Shown here: positions 9,021 to 17,760 of the stretch, piece after piece | Numbering within the stretch: position 1 is the first letter of the stretch | Layout: the number at the start of each line of letters is the position of its first letter | Source of the DNA: Maribacter flavus | GTDB lineage: Bacteria; Bacteroidota; Bacteroidia; Flavobacteriales; Flavobacteriaceae | DNA: 64,000 nt | Direction of reading: 5' to 3' | Assembly: GCF_008386635.1 (NCBI RefSeq) | Contig: NZ_VUOE01000001.1 | Location: 1,550,001-1,614,000 of the forward strand | Notes under the pieces: generated by a model | What the model saw: the letters and a program-made list of their open reading frames with translations, nothing else | Database searches by the model: none | Told to the model about the DNA's origin: nothing | Translations under genes and position numbers: made by a program

Positions 9021-9848
9021 ATGCAAAAACATCAACGATCCATAAATCAAATGCTAAGACAAGGGCTATTTGCGTTGCTTGTCATTTTTCTGGCAGGGTC
9101 CAGTTCTTGGGCCCAAAAACCTTATGAAGGAAAGACCCTTTTGGCGGTTTTTGCCCACCCTGACGATGAAAGTACGATATCCCCCATACTGGCAAAATAT
9201 ACCAGGGAAGGCGCCAAGGTGCACTTGGTGGTCGTAACGGACGGCAGGTATGGCACCAACGATTTCCATGACCATAAGGCGGGGGACGAACTGGTGGTTA
9301 CACGAAGGGAAGAGATGCGCTGCGCAGCAGAATTGTTGGGCGTTGAACTGACACATTTAAACTTTCATGATCAGCTTAAGGCAAGCGAAGGATATGACGG
9401 GCACGTGCCCCATGCCCGGGAAATGGTGAAACAATTAAACGATATTGTAGAAAAAACCAAGCCCGATGCCATCATCACATGGGGCCCTGATGGCGGTTCC
9501 ACGCACATGGACCATAGACTGGTTGGTGCCTCCATTACACAGGTGTATTTAAGCAAGGATTGGCAAAAGCCCATGTCGCTATACTTTTATGGAACACCGT
9601 TGGACAACATCGATGATGCCGATGGAAAAGTTCTAAGAGGGCAGGCAAGCAAATATTTAAGAACGAAAGTTCCCTACACCGATGAAGATCTGGAAATGGC
9701 CGCTAAATCCTACCGATGCCATTACAGCCAAATCGACCCCATGCTAACGGAAGCCGATTTTATGGACCGTAAGTCAAAAAATGGGAAGTTCGTTTACCTA
9801 CGAAAGTTTGAAGCCCCAAAATCCGATTCCGATTCGGTTTTTGAATAA
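9021..9848 (+). CDS. PIG-L/LmbE family deacetylase, exported
   Basis: A zinc-dependent N-acetylglucosaminyl deacetylase-like protein of about 275 residues. The metal site is visible as FAHPDDEST near residue 45 and STHMDHRLVG near 170, the two hallmark motifs of the PIG-L/LmbE family. The start at 9021 is chosen because it lies 29 bases after the preceding stop and leads into a signal peptide ending SSSWAQ; a second ATG at 9051 is also possible. The protein should be periplasmic. Together with the adjacent acetyltransferase it suggests turnover of N-acetyl groups on sugars. It is likely co-transcribed with the flanking genes. Confidence 0.85.
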   Translation: MQKHQRSINQMLRQGLFALLVIFLAGSSSWAQKPYEGKTLLAVFAHPDDESTISPILAKYTREGAKVHLVVVTDGRYGTNDFHDHKAGDELVVTRREEMRCAAELLGVELTHLNFHDQLKASEGYDGHVPHAREMVKQLNDIVEKTKPDAIITWGPDGGSTHMDHRLVGASITQVYLSKDWQKPMSLYFYGTPLDNIDDADGKVLRGQASKYLRTKVPYTDEDLEMAAKSYRCHYSQIDPMLTEADFMDRKSKNGKFVYLRKFEAPKSDSDSVFE

Positions 9849-9866
9849 CATACCAAAAACCATGAA

Positions 9867-10769
9867 ATGCATCTTTCCAAGATAGAACGGTTGTTTACTT
9901 ATTTTATAGACTGGAAAAGGAAACTGGTTTTGGTCATTTTTATGACAGTTAATACCGGTGTTATTTCACAAGAAACTACCGACACCGGTTGGACCTCTCT
10001 TTTTAATGGAAAAGACTTGACCGGATGGACTGCCAAAATCCACCATTATGATGTTTTTGACAACTATGGGGATACTTTTAGGGTGGAGGATAGCATCATA
10101 AAGGTCAGATATGACCAATATGAGGGCTTGTTCAATGATCGCTTTGGACATCTATATTACGACCAACCGTATTCCTATTTTCACCTATCCATGGAATATC
10201 GTTTTGTAGGCGACCTATTTCCGGGTGCTCCGGACTATACCCTTTTGAACAGTGGGGTCATGTTTCACTCCCAAGACCCTAGAACGATTCTTAAGGAACA
10301 GGATTGGCCCATTTCCGTCGAGATGCAATTCTTGGCGGGTGTGGAGGAAGGAAAAGAACGGCCCACAGGGAATATGTGCTCCCCTGGAACGGATATTTTC
10401 TACAACGGAAAGCTCGACCCCAACCATTGTGTCAATTCGATTTCCGACACCTATTTTGGCGACCAATGGGTAAAAGCGGAGCTTATCGTGTACGGGGATT
10501 CCTTGGTACAGCATATCATCAACGGTAAAACGGTATTGGAATATACAAAACCGCAAATGGGTGGTGGCGTCGTCAATGGGTACGATCCAAACATCTTTAC
10601 ACCGGGTACACCCTTGAAGGAAGGTTTTATAGCCTTACAAAGTGAGGGTCAGCCGATAGATTTCCGCAACATAAAAATAAGGAACTTAAAGGGCTGTATG
10701 GACCCTCAGGCCGTCAACTATAAGCCGTACTATATTGAGCCGGACCCGAATAATTGTGAATTCCGATAA
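9867..10769 (+). CDS. DUF1080 (3-keto-disaccharide hydrolase-like) protein
   Basis: A 300-residue exported protein. After a long signal segment ending TGVISQ it shows WTSLFNGKDLTGWTAK, the hallmark of the DUF1080 concanavalin-like domain, members of which hydrolyse 3-keto-glycosides. The central part NSGVMFHSQ and the end IDFRNIKIRNL are family features. The last 25 residues (CMDPQAVNYKPY through PNNC) form a cysteine-bracketed 'DPxAxNY' tail found on many secreted Flavobacterial proteins. The ATG at 9867 is 18 bases after the deacetylase stop; an ATG at 9862 leads to a stop after seven codons. It ends one base from the convergent S41 peptidase gene. Confidence 0.82.
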   Translation: MHLSKIERLFTYFIDWKRKLVLVIFMTVNTGVISQETTDTGWTSLFNGKDLTGWTAKIHHYDVFDNYGDTFRVEDSIIKVRYDQYEGLFNDRFGHLYYDQPYSYFHLSMEYRFVGDLFPGAPDYTLLNSGVMFHSQDPRTILKEQDWPISVEMQFLAGVEEGKERPTGNMCSPGTDIFYNGKLDPNHCVNSISDTYFGDQWVKAELIVYGDSLVQHIINGKTVLEYTKPQMGGGVVNGYDPNIFTPGTPLKEGFIALQSEGQPIDFRNIKIRNLKGCMDPQAVNYKPYYIEPDPNNCEFR

Positions 10770-12404
10770 TTATCTATTGCCTAGGATACTGTTGTATTTT
10801 GAGGAATTTTCCAATAGTTCCGATGCCGCTAAAATAGCATCGTCATGGGATAGGTAGTATTGATAAAGCCCATCACGATAAAAATAGCGCTTGATAATTT
10901 CGTCCTCTAAATTTTTCTGGATTTCTTTTTGATACTTGTCCAAGGCATTTATCTTGCCTTTTTGAATATTGGCCAACAAGGTCTTATAACTATCCTTTAC
11001 TTCTTGACCCAAGAAATCGTTTTCTGGACCGGAAAGTGCTTCGGTAATTGCCTTTTCCGCTTTGGTCTCAAAGGAAAAATCGCTTTCCCTTACAAAGGCC
11101 TTAAAGTCGTTAAAATCAGAATTAGAAAACTGAAAATCGCCTACATCGGCTACTTTATGGCTAAAGTAGTAATCCGTAGCATAGTCGAAAATGACATTGT
11201 TTTGCAGTAATGCCATGGTTAAATCGTTCGTTTTGACCGCGGCGATTTCAATATCGGGCAAGACGCCCCCGCCATCCTGAACCTTTCTTCCGTTCCTGGT
11301 GGTAAAATCATTGAATTGGGTATTTCTGATGGCATTGCCATTTTCATCCCGGTTCCAGTAATCCAAGGCCTGGATGCAACGTCCGGATGCCGTGTAATAC
11401 CTGGAAATGGTCACCTTTAACTGCGTACCATAGGTCAATTTTAAGGGTCTTTGCACCAAGCCCTTTCCAAAACTACGGGCCCCCATAATGACTGCCCGAT
11501 CCAAGTCCTGTAAACTGCCCGAGACGATTTCACTTGCAGAGGCACTGCTCCCATTTACCAAGACCACCAAAGGAATTTCCGTATCCACGGGTTGGTTGCT
11601 TGTGCGGTATTCCCTATTGAATTTCTTTACTTTGGATTTTGTGGTCACCACCAATTCGCCTTTGGGAACAAATAAGTTTGTGACGTTTATGGCTTCTGAC
11701 AGCAACCCTCCCGGATTGTCGCGCAAGTCCAGTACTATTTTTTCGGCCCCTTTTCCTTTGAGGTCGAGCAAGGCACTTTTTGTTTGGTCCGTGGCCTTGG
11801 CATTGAATTTTGACAAAACAATGTACCCGGTTTTGTCGTCTATCATTTTGTAGAAAGGCACGGCATCCACTTCAATTCCTCCCCGTTCAATGGTAGTACT
11901 GTTTATCTTCCCTTGTCGCTTGTAAATAATGTCCACGGTGGAACCTTCGGAACCTTTAAGAAGCTCACTGGCGTTGTCCTCAAAATCCGCCACCTTGATA
12001 TCCCCTATTTGAATGATCTGGTCCCCGGCCTTTAAACCGGCCTTGTCCGCAGGATATCCCTGATGCGGTTCAACGATCAACAGCCTGTCCTTGTAGGTGC
12101 GTACCAACGCTCCAATACCGGAATATTCCCCTGCATTGTTTATTCGGTACGATTCTACATCCTGTTCGTTTAAAAACTTGGTATAAGGGTCCAAATCCTC
12201 CAGCATGTTCTTAATGGCGGTATCCATAAGTTCCGCTGGATTTGTCTCGTCCACATAGTTCATATTAAGCTCCTTGAAAAGCGTAGTGAAAATTTCTATT
12301 TGCTTCGCTATTTCAAAAAAATCGCTTTTAAAACTACTTCCAACAATAAGAAAAGTAAGGGCTAGAACGGGAACAACAACTCTTTTACGCACTAGTTTTT
12401 TCAT
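10770..12404 (-). CDS. S41 family C-terminal processing peptidase
   Basis: A periplasmic serine protease of about 544 residues of the CtpA/Tsp type. It has an N-terminal membrane anchor or signal (VVVPVLALTFLIVG), a helical entry region, a PDZ domain around residues 90-170 (GLKAGDQIIQIGDIKV) and the S41 catalytic core. The catalytic Ser lies in NGSSASASEIVSG and the general-base Lys in ARSFGKGLVQ. The ATG at 12404 (MKKLVRKR) fits better than 12416. The first 20 bases overlap the end of rnpA, so translation is probably coupled. Flavobacteria commonly keep an S41 gene directly after rnpA. It likely degrades tagged or misfolded envelope proteins. Confidence 0.93.
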   Translation of the reverse strand: MKKLVRKRVVVPVLALTFLIVGSSFKSDFFEIAKQIEIFTTLFKELNMNYVDETNPAELMDTAIKNMLEDLDPYTKFLNEQDVESYRINNAGEYSGIGALVRTYKDRLLIVEPHQGYPADKAGLKAGDQIIQIGDIKVADFEDNASELLKGSEGSTVDIIYKRQGKINSTTIERGGIEVDAVPFYKMIDDKTGYIVLSKFNAKATDQTKSALLDLKGKGAEKIVLDLRDNPGGLLSEAINVTNLFVPKGELVVTTKSKVKKFNREYRTSNQPVDTEIPLVVLVNGSSASASEIVSGSLQDLDRAVIMGARSFGKGLVQRPLKLTYGTQLKVTISRYYTASGRCIQALDYWNRDENGNAIRNTQFNDFTTRNGRKVQDGGGVLPDIEIAAVKTNDLTMALLQNNVIFDYATDYYFSHKVADVGDFQFSNSDFNDFKAFVRESDFSFETKAEKAITEALSGPENDFLGQEVKDSYKTLLANIQKGKINALDKYQKEIQKNLEDEIIKRYFYRDGLYQYYLSHDDAILAASELLENSSKYNSILGNR

Positions 12405-12789
12405 GAATCCGGGCATTAAATTTCTCTAAAAGCAGCTTCATTTTGGACTCTATATCCACAAAAGCAGGCATTTCCTTTCCAAGGTATAAAAATAAAAACG
12501 CAAAGTTTCCTTGTGTATTGTTAAAAACCAGGCCTTTGTTCAATCGGTAGGACTCCCGTAGCAGTCTTTTGATTCTATTTCGATGAACGGCACGTTTGAA
12601 GTTTTTTTTTGGAACGGTCACCGCGGCTTTTATGCGAACATCTTGCTGAGCGGTTTCCAAATAGATAAGTTTAAGGGGGAATATGGAAAGACTTTTTCCT
12701 TCGGTAAAGAGTTGGCCAATACTTTTTTGGCTTTTTAGCTTCTCTTTCTTACCGAAGGAAACGTCTTTTTTTTGTTCGGGCACGTCCAT
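12385..12789 (-). CDS. rnpA: Ribonuclease P protein component
   Basis: A 134-residue basic protein that assists the RNase P RNA in removing the 5' leader of pre-tRNAs. The RNR signature is plain in KRAVHRNRIKRLLRESYR near residue 65. The preceding strand VTVPKKNFKRAV and the upstream FxxGKSLSIFPLKLIYL complete the fold. ATG at 12789. It is not next to rpmH, as it is in many bacteria, but lies 16 bases behind a M1 aminopeptidase gene and overlaps an S41 peptidase gene, giving it a place inside a peptidase operon. Confidence 0.95.
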   Translation of the reverse strand: MDVPEQKKDVSFGKKEKLKSQKSIGQLFTEGKSLSIFPLKLIYLETAQQDVRIKAAVTVPKKNFKRAVHRNRIKRLLRESYRLNKGLVFNNTQGNFAFLFLYLGKEMPAFVDIESKMKLLLEKFNARIHEKTSA

Positions 12790-12805
12790 TTTTTAGCACC
12801 AAGCC

Positions 12806-14665
12806 TTATTCTTCGGCTTGCCAGACATTGTTTTCCTCGTTGATATCCGCCATGAGTTGGGAGGGATCGATTACCACCGCCTGAATGTCCGAAATAGGCC
12901 TGTTGATGGTAAAGTCATAGTTGGGATATGCCCAAGGCCAATCTGGCAACACGGTTCTTTCAATTTGCGGATACGGATTTTCCTTTTCGCCGCGCATCAT
13001 CCGCAAGGGCGCATAGAATGTTTCCCGGCTGCCGTCTTGATATACCAACAATATGTCGATGGGCATTGGCATCAAACCAATTCTTTCCATGGTTATTTTA
13101 GTGCCTTCACCTTCTGGTTCTACCGACTTTATACCGTAATCTATCGTGTTGGTGGTCTGTGTCCAATCGGTCAAATACCAATCCAACTCCATTCCAGATA
13201 CCTTTTCTGCGGTTCTTTTGATGTCATTGGGCACTGGATGCTTGAACTTGAAATCCTCATAGTATTTCCTGAGCGTTTCCATTAACTTATCCTGACCCAT
13301 AACGTACCCCAATTGGGCAAGAAAAACGGCCCCTTTGCTATAGGCCGAAATCCCATAGGCGAAATTAAGGTCATATCGATCTGCATGCGTGCTCATGGGC
13401 TGTTCCTTTCCGGAAAGGGCCAAATTATAATAGCTTTTATAGGAGTTTTCAAAAGGATTTTCCTTGTTTTGCTCCCTGATCTCGTTGCTGCATAATGCCG
13501 ATATAAATGAAGTAAACCCTTCATCCATCCATTCATGCTTTGCCTCGTTGGTGGCCAGCACATGCTGAAACCAGGAATGAGCCAACTCGTGGATCATGGT
13601 ACCAATGACACTTCCGGGTTTGTCGCCACCCGTAATCAAGGTGGCCATGGCATATTCCATGCCTCCATCCCCACCTTGGATGACAGAATATTGTTTGTAA
13701 GGATACGCTCCGATATTACGGCTGAAGAAGTTCATCGCTTTTTCGGTCATGGGCTGTACCGCTTTCCATGTCTCCAAAAACTTAGGATCGTTTTTATAGA
13801 AAAAGTGAAGGGTTGGGCCATCCTCCATTTGTAATGTGTCATGCACATACTCCGGATCTGCCGCCCACATAAAATCATGGACCATGGGCGCCTTAAAGTG
13901 CCAAGTAAGGGTCTTTCCCTTTTGTTTTTTTACAGTTGTTCCCGGAGCTTCATAGCCATGTCCTATTTCTTGCGGATTTTGTAAATATCCGGTTCCTCCT
14001 ACTACATAGTCCTTGTCCAAAGTGAGCTTTACATCAAAATCGCCCCAAACACCGTGGAACTCCCTAGCGATATATGGATCCGCATGCCATCCTTCAAAAT
14101 CGTATTCCGCTAATTTGGGATACCACTGGCTCATGGAAAGGGCTACTCCATCGGCATTATTGCGGCCAGACCTTCTAATCTGAACGGGAACCTGACCTTT
14201 AAATGTCATTTCGAACGTCGTTTTACCTCCAGAGGGAATCGGCTTTGCCAAGTCCACGACCAGTACGGTACCTTCTTCTTGGAAGCTTACGTTCGCCCCA
14301 TCTTGGGTCAAGGATGCTACATGTAGGTACCCAATTTCACTTTCGGAAAGACCGGCGATACGACTTTTCTTGTCCTCCGTAATCATTCTTCTATCCGGGT
14401 CTTGGATGTTTTGAAGTCGTATGTCCATTTCGCTTCCAGGCTGGAACGCATTGAAATACAAATGGTAATAGACACGGCTCAATACATCTGGAGAGTTGTT
14501 GGTATATACGAGTTTTTGTGTTCCCGTATATTGATAGTTCTCAACATCCATGTTCACGTCCATTGTATAGTCCACGTGTTGCTGCCAATACCCGGTCTGG
14601 TTTTGGGCTAAGGCCATGCTTACACAACCAAACAATAAAGTAGCTAGAAGTATTTTCTTCATCAT
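12806..14665 (-). CDS. M1 family metallopeptidase
   Basis: A zinc aminopeptidase-like protein of about 619 residues. The zinc motif is MIHELAHSWFQH with the third ligand Glu in HEWMDEGFTS, 18 residues on. The substrate-recognition loop GGMEYAMATLI stands for the usual GxMEN, with Tyr in place of Asn. The N-terminal domain of beta strands (residues about 30-270) matches the M1 saddle. Start: ATG at 14665 gives MMKKILLATLLFGCVSMALAQ, a signal peptide; the longer frame needs a TTG. The enzyme should sit in the periplasm. It follows the S8 protease gene by 14 bases and precedes rnpA by 16. Confidence 0.92.
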   Translation of the reverse strand: MMKKILLATLLFGCVSMALAQNQTGYWQQHVDYTMDVNMDVENYQYTGTQKLVYTNNSPDVLSRVYYHLYFNAFQPGSEMDIRLQNIQDPDRRMITEDKKSRIAGLSESEIGYLHVASLTQDGANVSFQEEGTVLVVDLAKPIPSGGKTTFEMTFKGQVPVQIRRSGRNNADGVALSMSQWYPKLAEYDFEGWHADPYIAREFHGVWGDFDVKLTLDKDYVVGGTGYLQNPQEIGHGYEAPGTTVKKQKGKTLTWHFKAPMVHDFMWAADPEYVHDTLQMEDGPTLHFFYKNDPKFLETWKAVQPMTEKAMNFFSRNIGAYPYKQYSVIQGGDGGMEYAMATLITGGDKPGSVIGTMIHELAHSWFQHVLATNEAKHEWMDEGFTSFISALCSNEIREQNKENPFENSYKSYYNLALSGKEQPMSTHADRYDLNFAYGISAYSKGAVFLAQLGYVMGQDKLMETLRKYYEDFKFKHPVPNDIKRTAEKVSGMELDWYLTDWTQTTNTIDYGIKSVEPEGEGTKITMERIGLMPMPIDILLVYQDGSRETFYAPLRMMRGEKENPYPQIERTVLPDWPWAYPNYDFTINRPISDIQAVVIDPSQLMADINEENNVWQAEE

Positions 14666-14679
14666 TTTAAGATTCAATA

Positions 14680-16311
14680 TTATAATTGTAGTTGACCATT
14701 GCTCACCTTACTTGCCATAATTAGCGCATTATAGGCGTTCACCATTTTACCCGAAGTGGATATCTCCGCCAAACTGGCACTTTTGGTGTTGTCTCCCCCT
14801 AGAACGACTTTGGTTTTTACGGGAAGCCCGGAATTTAAAATAATTTTCTTCACCTGTTTTGCGCTTAGGTTGGGATATTGTGACCAGACCAAGGCCGCTA
14901 CTCCCGAAACCGCTGGTGCCGCCATGGAGGTGCCAGGTGAATACTCGTATTCGTTGTTAGGATAGGTAGAATAGACATCCGTACCAGGGGCAAAGACATC
15001 CACGTTGATTTTACCATAGTTGGAGTAGGAAGCTACCAATTCTGACCCATATTTAGGGTCCAAGGCGCCTACCGTAATCACGTTATCGGCAAATTCCACC
15101 CCATTGTTTATCTGATCGTTGGGATAGTTTGGATTGGCGGGATCGTCCAAGTTGGCCCCGTCGTTTCCTGCGGCGTGTACGAAAAGCACATCGTTGTCCG
15201 CAGCATATTTAATGGCGTCATAGACCCATTGTGCATTTGGTGAGAAGGATTTTCCAAAACTTCCATTGATAATCTTGGCCCCGTTATCCACGGCATAACG
15301 TATGCCCCTTGCAATATCCTTGTCATACTCATCCCCATTGGGAACGGCCCTAATACTCATTATTTCCACGTTATTGGCCACTCCGTTCGCACCAAGGCCA
15401 TTGTTTCTTTCCGCGGCTATTATTCCAGCTACATGGGTGCCATGGCTTTCATCGTCTACACGATTGTTGGGATTTCCATTTCCATAATCCGTGTCATTGT
15501 AATCATAGGGGTCGTCACCTACAACTTCCCTTCCGTTAAAATCCTTGTTGAGGTTGTAGTTCAATTGCTCCGTAAAATAGTTGATGCCATCTCCCAGCTC
15601 TTCAATGACTTCTGGAATGGAATCCTTGAAGGAGTACATTTGTAACAAAATGGATTTATTACGCTGCATGGCCTCCGTGGATGCTTCCATACCCATAACA
15701 TCCTCTTTTGTATAGGTTTCCTTGCCTAAAAAGGCCTTAACCTCCGTGTCCGCATTTTTAACGGCTTGAAGGATTTGTTCGTATCGTTCCTTGTTCTGTT
15801 GGGCGGAGGTGTACTCCTCGTCCAATTTGGCTTTTGCCTTGGCCAATGTTGCTTGGTCGCCAATGTTCAGGCGCAACATCCGTACATATTCCAATTGCTC
15901 ATTGTAAGATTCACCCAAGAAATTATAACCGTGGATATCGTCCACATATCCATTGTTGTCATCGTCCTTGTTGTTGCCGGGTTTTTCATCGGAATTTGTC
16001 CATAGCACCCCATCCAGGTCTTCATGATCCAAATCGATTCCAGAGTCCAGAACGGCCACTATGATTTTTTTCCCTTTTTTGTTCTTGATGATTTCAGTAT
16101 ACGCCTTGTCTACGCTCATCCCGGGAATGGTATCACTTGCAAGGTCCAAATGGCCCCAGTTTTTCTTCTCCGTTTCCGTCAGTTCCGAAATCTTTAAGGG
16201 AACGGCATCAATGTTCTCCACGGGAGTTAAAATAAGGCCTCCCGTACCACCGCAACCCAATAGTGCGACAAAAGAAAATACCAAGAGCGATTTAGTGATT
16301 GTACGTATCAT
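14680..16311 (-). CDS. S8 family (subtilisin-like) serine protease, lipoprotein
   Basis: A 543-residue subtilase. A lipoprotein signal ends at LLGCGG (Cys 20), so it is anchored in a membrane. The catalytic triad is visible: Asp in VAVLDSGIDLDHEDLDG near residue 90, His in ESHGTHVAGIIAAE near 293, and Ser in SPGTSMAAPAVSG near 470. Between Asp and His there is an insertion of roughly 170 mostly helical residues, which is much longer than in plain subtilisins and marks a Bacteroidota subfamily. It lies between an MBL hydrolase gene and the M1 peptidase gene, with 31- and 14-base gaps, so all are likely co-transcribed. Confidence 0.93.
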   Translation of the reverse strand: MIRTITKSLLVFSFVALLGCGGTGGLILTPVENIDAVPLKISELTETEKKNWGHLDLASDTIPGMSVDKAYTEIIKNKKGKKIIVAVLDSGIDLDHEDLDGVLWTNSDEKPGNNKDDDNNGYVDDIHGYNFLGESYNEQLEYVRMLRLNIGDQATLAKAKAKLDEEYTSAQQNKERYEQILQAVKNADTEVKAFLGKETYTKEDVMGMEASTEAMQRNKSILLQMYSFKDSIPEVIEELGDGINYFTEQLNYNLNKDFNGREVVGDDPYDYNDTDYGNGNPNNRVDDESHGTHVAGIIAAERNNGLGANGVANNVEIMSIRAVPNGDEYDKDIARGIRYAVDNGAKIINGSFGKSFSPNAQWVYDAIKYAADNDVLFVHAAGNDGANLDDPANPNYPNDQINNGVEFADNVITVGALDPKYGSELVASYSNYGKINVDVFAPGTDVYSTYPNNEYEYSPGTSMAAPAVSGVAALVWSQYPNLSAKQVKKIILNSGLPVKTKVVLGGDNTKSASLAEISTSGKMVNAYNALIMASKVSNGQLQL

Positions 16312-16342
16312 ATAAAATAGTAGTTAATTAAATTTTGGTTCT

Positions 16343-17206
16343 TTAATTGAAAATTTCATTGAAAGTAAAGGTTTGATCCAGCCTAACGCCTTTTTCGGTC
16401 TTTTTGACCGTACAAAGCTGGTTATGCGCATCGTGTTCAAAGAAAAGAAAATAGTTTTTTTCCGCCGCCTCGTTGAGGAATTTTTCTTTTTCGGTGAGTG
16501 TAAGCAAAGGTCTTGTATCATAACCCATAACATAGGGCAAAGGGATATGGCCTATGGTAGGCAGTAAATCGGCCACAAACACGATTGTCTTTTCTTTATA
16601 GTCGATTTTTGGCAACATTTGTTTTTCCGTGTGCCCATCTACAAAATAGATGCCAAAACCTAATTCTGAATTCTCTCGAAAGACCGAATCCCTTGAGGTT
16701 TCTACGTAGTTCAATTGCCCGCTTTCTTCCATTGGCAATAGGTTTTCGGCTAAAAAGGATGCCTTTTCCCGGGAATTTGGCTTTACGGCCCACTCCCAAT
16801 GTTCCTTATTGGTCCAAAATTTGGCGTTCTTAAATGCCGGTTCATAGCCTGTCCTGTCCTTGTTCCATTGAATGCAACCGCCACAATGGTCAAAATGCAG
16901 GTGGGTAAGGAAAACATCGGTAATATCCTCTTTGGATAGACCAATAGTATGTAGTGATTTATCCAAGGTAAAATCGCCCCAAAGATGGTAGTGGCCAAAA
17001 AATTTTTCAGATTGTTTGTTGCCAAGCCCGGAATCGATAATAATGAGTCGGTCCTCATTTTGAATCAGGAGGCTTCTTGCGGCCATATCGATGAGATTGT
17101 TGCTATCCGCAGGATTTGTTCTCTGCCATAGGGACTTGGGAACTACTCCAAACATGGCGCCGCCATCCAATTTAAAATTTCCAGTTTCAACGGGGTATAG
17201 ATTCAT
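16343..17206 (-). CDS. MBL-fold metallo-hydrolase
   Basis: A 287-residue cytoplasmic metallo-beta-lactamase-fold hydrolase. The HxHxDH motif is FLTHLHFDHCGG near residue 115, followed by His in FVDGHTEKQM, Asp in FVADLLPT and a late His in FFEHDAHNQ. The overall arrangement, with an N-terminal GGAMFGVVPKSLW, resembles the AHL-lactonase-like subgroup. No signal peptide. It is the first gene of the operon running through S8, M1, rnpA and S41. The substrate is unknown; a lactone or thioester is possible but not shown. Confidence 0.85.
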   Translation of the reverse strand: MNLYPVETGNFKLDGGAMFGVVPKSLWQRTNPADSNNLIDMAARSLLIQNEDRLIIIDSGLGNKQSEKFFGHYHLWGDFTLDKSLHTIGLSKEDITDVFLTHLHFDHCGGCIQWNKDRTGYEPAFKNAKFWTNKEHWEWAVKPNSREKASFLAENLLPMEESGQLNYVETSRDSVFRENSELGFGIYFVDGHTEKQMLPKIDYKEKTIVFVADLLPTIGHIPLPYVMGYDTRPLLTLTEKEKFLNEAAEKNYFLFFEHDAHNQLCTVKKTEKGVRLDQTFTFNEIFN

Positions 17207-17368
17207 GAACCTACCGGGTAACAGTATAAATCCGGAAAATTAATTAAAAAGGATAGGAAAAACAGGCTGTTTAAGAGTTTTTAACGCAAGCCCACTTTGG
17301 ATTTGGGTTTATGGGCAGTAATTATCGGACACTAAATGTGATTATCATTTAACTTATTGGAAGGCAAA

Positions 17369-17749
17369 TCAAAGCAACAATTCCTCTAGGGAATGGTGCG
17401 CCAAAGGTTTGGCCAAGTGCTTTTCAATCTCTTTATAACTCTCCGATTTTTCCAAATCCTTGGGATTTATGGACGAACTTAACATGAATACACGGCATTT
17501 ACCCTTGGTTTCCACGGGTAGGTTTTTATATTGTTCGATGAATTCAAAACCATCCATTTCCGGCATTCTAATGTCTAGAAAAATTACATCCGGAAAGTCC
17601 TCCGGACTTTCTTCCAATTCTCTTAAATAATTTAATGCCTTTAACCCAGAGGTTTTGACTATAACTTCGTTTATAAACTTGGATTTTGAAATAATGGCCT
17701 TGTTTATGTAGTTGTCTATTTCAGAATCATCTATCAATAATACCTTCAT
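17369..17749 (-). CDS. Single-domain response regulator
   Basis: A 126-residue stand-alone receiver domain. The acidic pocket is LLIDDSE at residues 5-10, the phospho-acceptor Asp lies in VIFLDIRMPEMDG (Asp 59), the switch Ser in FMLSSS and the Lys in HLAKPL. There is no output domain, so it works by protein contact. It begins 11 bases after the stop of the histidine kinase gene and is surely its partner. This class of short Rcp1-like regulators is common behind PAS kinases in Flavobacteria. Confidence 0.93.
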   Translation of the reverse strand: MKVLLIDDSEIDNYINKAIISKSKFINEVIVKTSGLKALNYLRELEESPEDFPDVIFLDIRMPEMDGFEFIEQYKNLPVETKGKCRVFMLSSSINPKDLEKSESYKEIEKHLAKPLAHHSLEELLL

Positions 17750-17760
17750 GGCGGTAGAAT

